NCBI GenBank assembly: GCA_000708835.1 | Contig: DF236977.1 | Coordinates: 124,978 to 188,977, forward strand | Origin: Klebsormidium nitens | Taxonomy: Eukaryota; Streptophyta; Klebsormidiophyceae; Klebsormidiales; Klebsormidiaceae | DNA length: 64,000 nt | Reading direction: 5' to 3' | Part shown: piece by piece, positions 61,015 to 64,000 of the stretch | Layout of the letters: each line of letters starts with the position of its first letter | Numbering within the stretch: position 1 is the stretch's first letter | The notes under the pieces: model-generated | Databases searched by the model: none | Seen by the model: the letters and a program-made list of their open reading frames with translations, nothing else | What the model was told of the DNA's origin: nothing | Program-made: the position numbers and the translations under genes

Positions 61015-63787
61015 TTACCCCTCCGTAAGACTTCCGGAGAGGAGGGTGAATGTTCCCGCGTGGTCAATGTGATAATTGCCTCCATGCCCCGGCCTGCAGC
61101 GGAACCCAATGTCAGTCATGCACCTTACAGCACACGAGTGGTAGCCAACCAATTCTCGAACTGCAGACTCCTCAGAGCGGCAGTATGCCAAGGGAGAGAG
61201 TCTCTTGCTGACTCGGATAGCATACAGGTGGCTTTGAAAAGAAGAATCAAGGAACGTAAGACGCAACGCTTACTGGTCCCAGTCCCCGCCGCCGTTGGTG
61301 AGGACAAACTCGAGAGAGGTCGCCGGTATTTCGAGCATCTGGAGAGAGACGAGATAGTCAATGTGGGTCTTAGACAGTCTTAGGCTCAAACGCTGTGAGA
61401 AGCGAAGCCAGAATTCGTCAACCTAGCCGAGCTTGCTTTCAACAGGCTTTGGAGCGAAGTAGCAAATGTCCGACAAGCCCTGCCAATGGTCAAATACGAT
61501 ACGAACGACGCGTCTGCTCAACCCCCATTCCAATCGGTGAGGCGTGAAATGACCACAACGGAATCCTTCAGTCGCTAATGGCTGTATGATTGCTTTCTTA
61601 CGATTGCCAGCCGGTTGCTTACCTTGACCTGCACCCCTGCCGGGCTGACTGCGTCCGTCATCTGCAAGCCGGGGGGCTCCGTCCAGCTGTAAATGGGCGG
61701 GAAAAAAGAGTTCGGGCACTGAGGATCATGAACTTTTCTTAAAGACGTTGTCATCTGCTGTTAGATGCTGGAAGCTCCTTGACCATGAACTCCGGCCGCG
61801 CATCAAGTATCAGCAGCCTCTCCAGTTCGGACGCTCAGACTGATATCCAATGAATGCATGCTCGGAACCCAAAGTTCTACGGAGAAGTAGTCAACCGAGA
61901 CCCGAAAGACGTCCTTTGACCGTCTTCTTACCTCTGACCATCCGCTGAGCAGTGCACATACGCCGTCTCCCACCCAGTCTCGTAGTAGAATGTGATCGTC
62001 GGAGTATCCTCCCCTCCTTCACCATCACGTTCCGTGCTCGTTTCCACCTGCAGCCCGGGCCCCGCTTCTGGCGCCAACTCCACACCCCCTTTGACGTCAT
62101 CCTCATCATAAACTTCTTCCGGTGCTTCCGCTGGTGCAGCCGGTGTTTCCGTTTCTTCTGAGGGAGGCCGCTCTACGCGCGCTGGGGGTTCCGTTTGCGC
62201 CGACTCGTCTTCCTCTTCCGGAGGAGCGACCTCTGTCTCGACAGGGCCCCCAGCCTTTTCTGCCGGTGGCGGCACCTCAACGGGTGCTGCCTGTTTCTCT
62301 ACCGGTGCTGCCTCGTCCAGCTCCTCCGTCTCGTACCCGCCGTCAGAACCTTCGGAGTCGTACTCGTCTACATCCGCAGCGGCCCTACCGCCGTTCACCG
62401 ATGCCCCAACCGCAGAAAGTAGGCTCTGCTCGACATTCGACCCAGCCCGACCCCCCACTAAGGACCCTCCAACCACCGCTGGGAAGACCGCCCCGTTTGT
62501 CGTAATCTCCCCATTGGCAGCGACCGCTGCGCCCCACTCTGCAGGGGGACCGCTCGCTCCCCCCTCTTTCGAGATCGACACCAGCAGGTCCGCAATCTTC
62601 TTCACCAGCAGCGCAACCTGCCCCGCCTCCGCCACCTTCATCAGGCTCTTGAGCTCCAAGCGCACCCGCTCTAGTTGCACCACGTCCTCTGCAGCGTCCT
62701 GCCGGCCTGACAGGGGCTCAACTTCCGACTTCGTAAGCGCACTTCCCGGGAGTTGCTGCAAGCACCCCCCGGCCTGACGCTCGCTCTCAGTCAGCGAGCT
62801 CTCCAGCATGGCAACCTGGGACGAAGAAAGAAGTACATCAAAAGCCGTCTCCTGACCAAGCTTTGGTTTCTTGAAATCATCTGCCTTTCTTACAAGTTCG
62901 ATGATCGAACCCTGACGGAAGGGAAAGCAGTCACCAATATTCTGACCTAGCAACCCGAATGTGACTTTCTGCTCAAATAGATCCCCATGGAAACAACTTC
63001 CAAAATAAAAGACGAGTCACTGACAAGCTTCGGAGCACAATCTACCTTTTCCATCCAGCCGCCCAGAGAGGCCACTGCAGCCAAGCGTCTCAAAGAACCA
63101 GGAGCAGATTCTCTCGAGGCCGGAATATACGGTCGTTTATGCAAACACAGAAAAACTTCACACATATCGCTTACAGCCCCCATTAAAGCCACCAAGGGAC
63201 GTGAGACTCATGCTGATGGAGCCCCCCCGGCAAACAAGCACGAGCCAGCTATCAGCAGACGCCCTCACCTGCAGCAGCAGAGCCTCCTTCTCCTGCACTG
63301 CCCCCGCCATGAACGTGCTCCTCTCCTCCATGAGCCGCGCCAGCTCCCTTTCCAGCTCCACCGCCCGCACTTGCTCCTGCAGCACCTCCGCACGCCGCGC
63401 GTCCACCGTCGCCTCCACTGCCACCATCCGTTTTATCGTCGCCTCTAGTTCATCGTTAACTGCCCTTTTCTCCCCCTCCCAAGCGTGCATCCGCTCTTGC
63501 AGCTCCTCCTCTCGCCGCTCGAGAGCGCTGGCAAATTGGCGCACCTCGTTCTGGGCATGAGAAAGTTCTGCTCGGACGGAGTCAACAGCGGATGCAACGG
63601 CGCGCTCAACCTCGTCCGTGGTAACGCGCTTGGACAGCTCGGCGGTGAGCTTCTTCACGACAACGTCGCGCTCGGCAATCAGGTTGTTGCTGACAACGGT
63701 AATCATGGACTCACGCTCGCGCACAAAGCCCTCCAGCTCGCGGATGCGCCCGCGCAATTCGGACACAGTGCCCTGCAGCTTCTTCAC
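61015..63787 (-). CDS. Coiled-coil protein with C-terminal CBM25-type starch-binding module (5' partial)
   Basis: Minus-strand exons 63787-63269, 62815-61932, 61686-61623, 61338-61274 and 61093-61015 join in phase to 536 visible residues; the start lies upstream, beyond or near the window edge. The first exon is almost entirely heptad-rich coiled coil (QGTVSELRGRIRELEGFV onward). The second continues it briefly, then becomes Glu/Pro/Ala-rich and disordered (APVEKQAAPVEVPPPAE). The last four exon parts form a CBM25-like module: ITFYYETGWETAYVHC, WTEPPGLQM, LEFVLTNGGGDWDQ, then GGNYHIDHAGTFTLLSG. Aromatic residues expected to stack on glucans (YY, the W of GW, WT, WD) are present. CBM25 binds starch, and its relative CBM53 is found in starch synthase III. 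No synthase domain follows here, because a stop comes right after the module. A plastid role in starch-granule organisation is inferred; the transit peptide is not visible. Confidence 0.85.
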
Positions 63788-64000
63788 CTGACGGCAAAGA
63801 AGGGTGACGTTAGCACGCGAGGATTTAATCGCACCTTCTGATTCAAGAGAATCCGACTAGTTGCATCTGAGGAACAATACGCGCCCTGAGGTTCTGCAAG
63901 GATCTAGGAATTCCCAAGGTCGAACGTCACCTGTCGAATCACTTGGGACAATCGAGAATGCAGGCAGGCCGTCTCCCCACCTTTCATACACAGTCACTGG
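63788..64000. other. Intron or upstream part of the CBM25 gene
   Basis: Reading the minus strand, a pyrimidine-rich tract and CAG precede the exon at 63787, so this stretch is probably intron. No confident upstream exon is visible before the window ends. Confidence 0.5.

Noticed and set aside
62122-62505. Plus-strand Pro/Arg-rich open frame
   Set aside because: It is antisense to the acidic linker of the CBM25 gene; the minus-strand frame continues into recognised domains.
61015-62953. Starch synthase III
   Set aside because: Coiled coil and CBM suggested it at first, but a stop follows the CBM at once and no glycosyltransferase sequence lies downstream before the convergent gene.
1-64000. 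CRISPR arrays, operons or other prokaryotic systems
   Set aside because: All recognised genes are spliced eukaryotic genes, and no regularly spaced direct-repeat array was found.

Overview
The window is intron-rich nuclear DNA from a green-lineage eukaryote. The best guess is a streptophyte (charophyte) alga of the Klebsormidium type. Evidence for the lineage is a plant arginine-rich CCCH zinc-finger protein, a class A GATA factor, a GluTR-binding protein of tetrapyrrole synthesis, an RH47-type organellar DEAD-box helicase and a plant-like malonyl-CoA decarboxylase. The TTTAGGG-type motif and the cell-wall/starch-type extracellular and coiled-coil proteins fit too. The species name is inference. 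All gene models were built by hand from GT-AG junctions, reading-phase continuity and family motifs.

Layout. 1.3-5.0 kb (-): ankyrin + tandem CCCH zinc-finger protein. 5.0-8.7 kb: non-genic, with a 432-bp inverted-repeat element flanked by CAA. 8.7-11.5 kb (-): GluTR-binding protein, last exon unresolved. 12.98-14.7 kb (+): exons of an unrecognised small gene, with a long perfect-looking hairpin in one intron. 14.7-17.8 kb: non-genic, with a dense GGTACC island. 17.86-19.91 kb (+): transcription factor with a B-box and a class A GATA finger in one chain. 21.7-24.1 kb (-): DCC1 cohesion factor, divergent from 24.7-31.7 kb (+): gamma-tubulin complex protein GCP3. 31.7-34.4 kb: repeat-rich, with an element between TTAA sites, a tRNA-like B box, GTAC-rich sequence and a long inverted repeat. 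34.4-41.0 kb (+): GPI-anchored DUF642/arabinogalactan-type protein. 42.5-48.7 kb (-): malonyl-CoA decarboxylase. 49.8-55.4 kb (+): RH47-like helicase. 56.9-59.6 kb (+): secreted protein with two cellulose-binding-like modules around an N-glycosylation-rich linker. 61.0-64 kb (-): coiled-coil protein ending in a CBM25-type starch-binding module, running off the right edge.

The genes are not an operon or a cluster. They are ordinary unlinked eukaryotic loci: transcription/RNA regulation, chloroplast metabolism, cell division, extracellular matrix, fatty-acid metabolism and starch binding. The most unusual items are the B-box/GATA fusion, the coiled-coil/CBM25 protein, the GPI-anchored DUF642-AGP chimera, a decayed duplicate exon in GCP3, and several short non-autonomous inverted-repeat elements.
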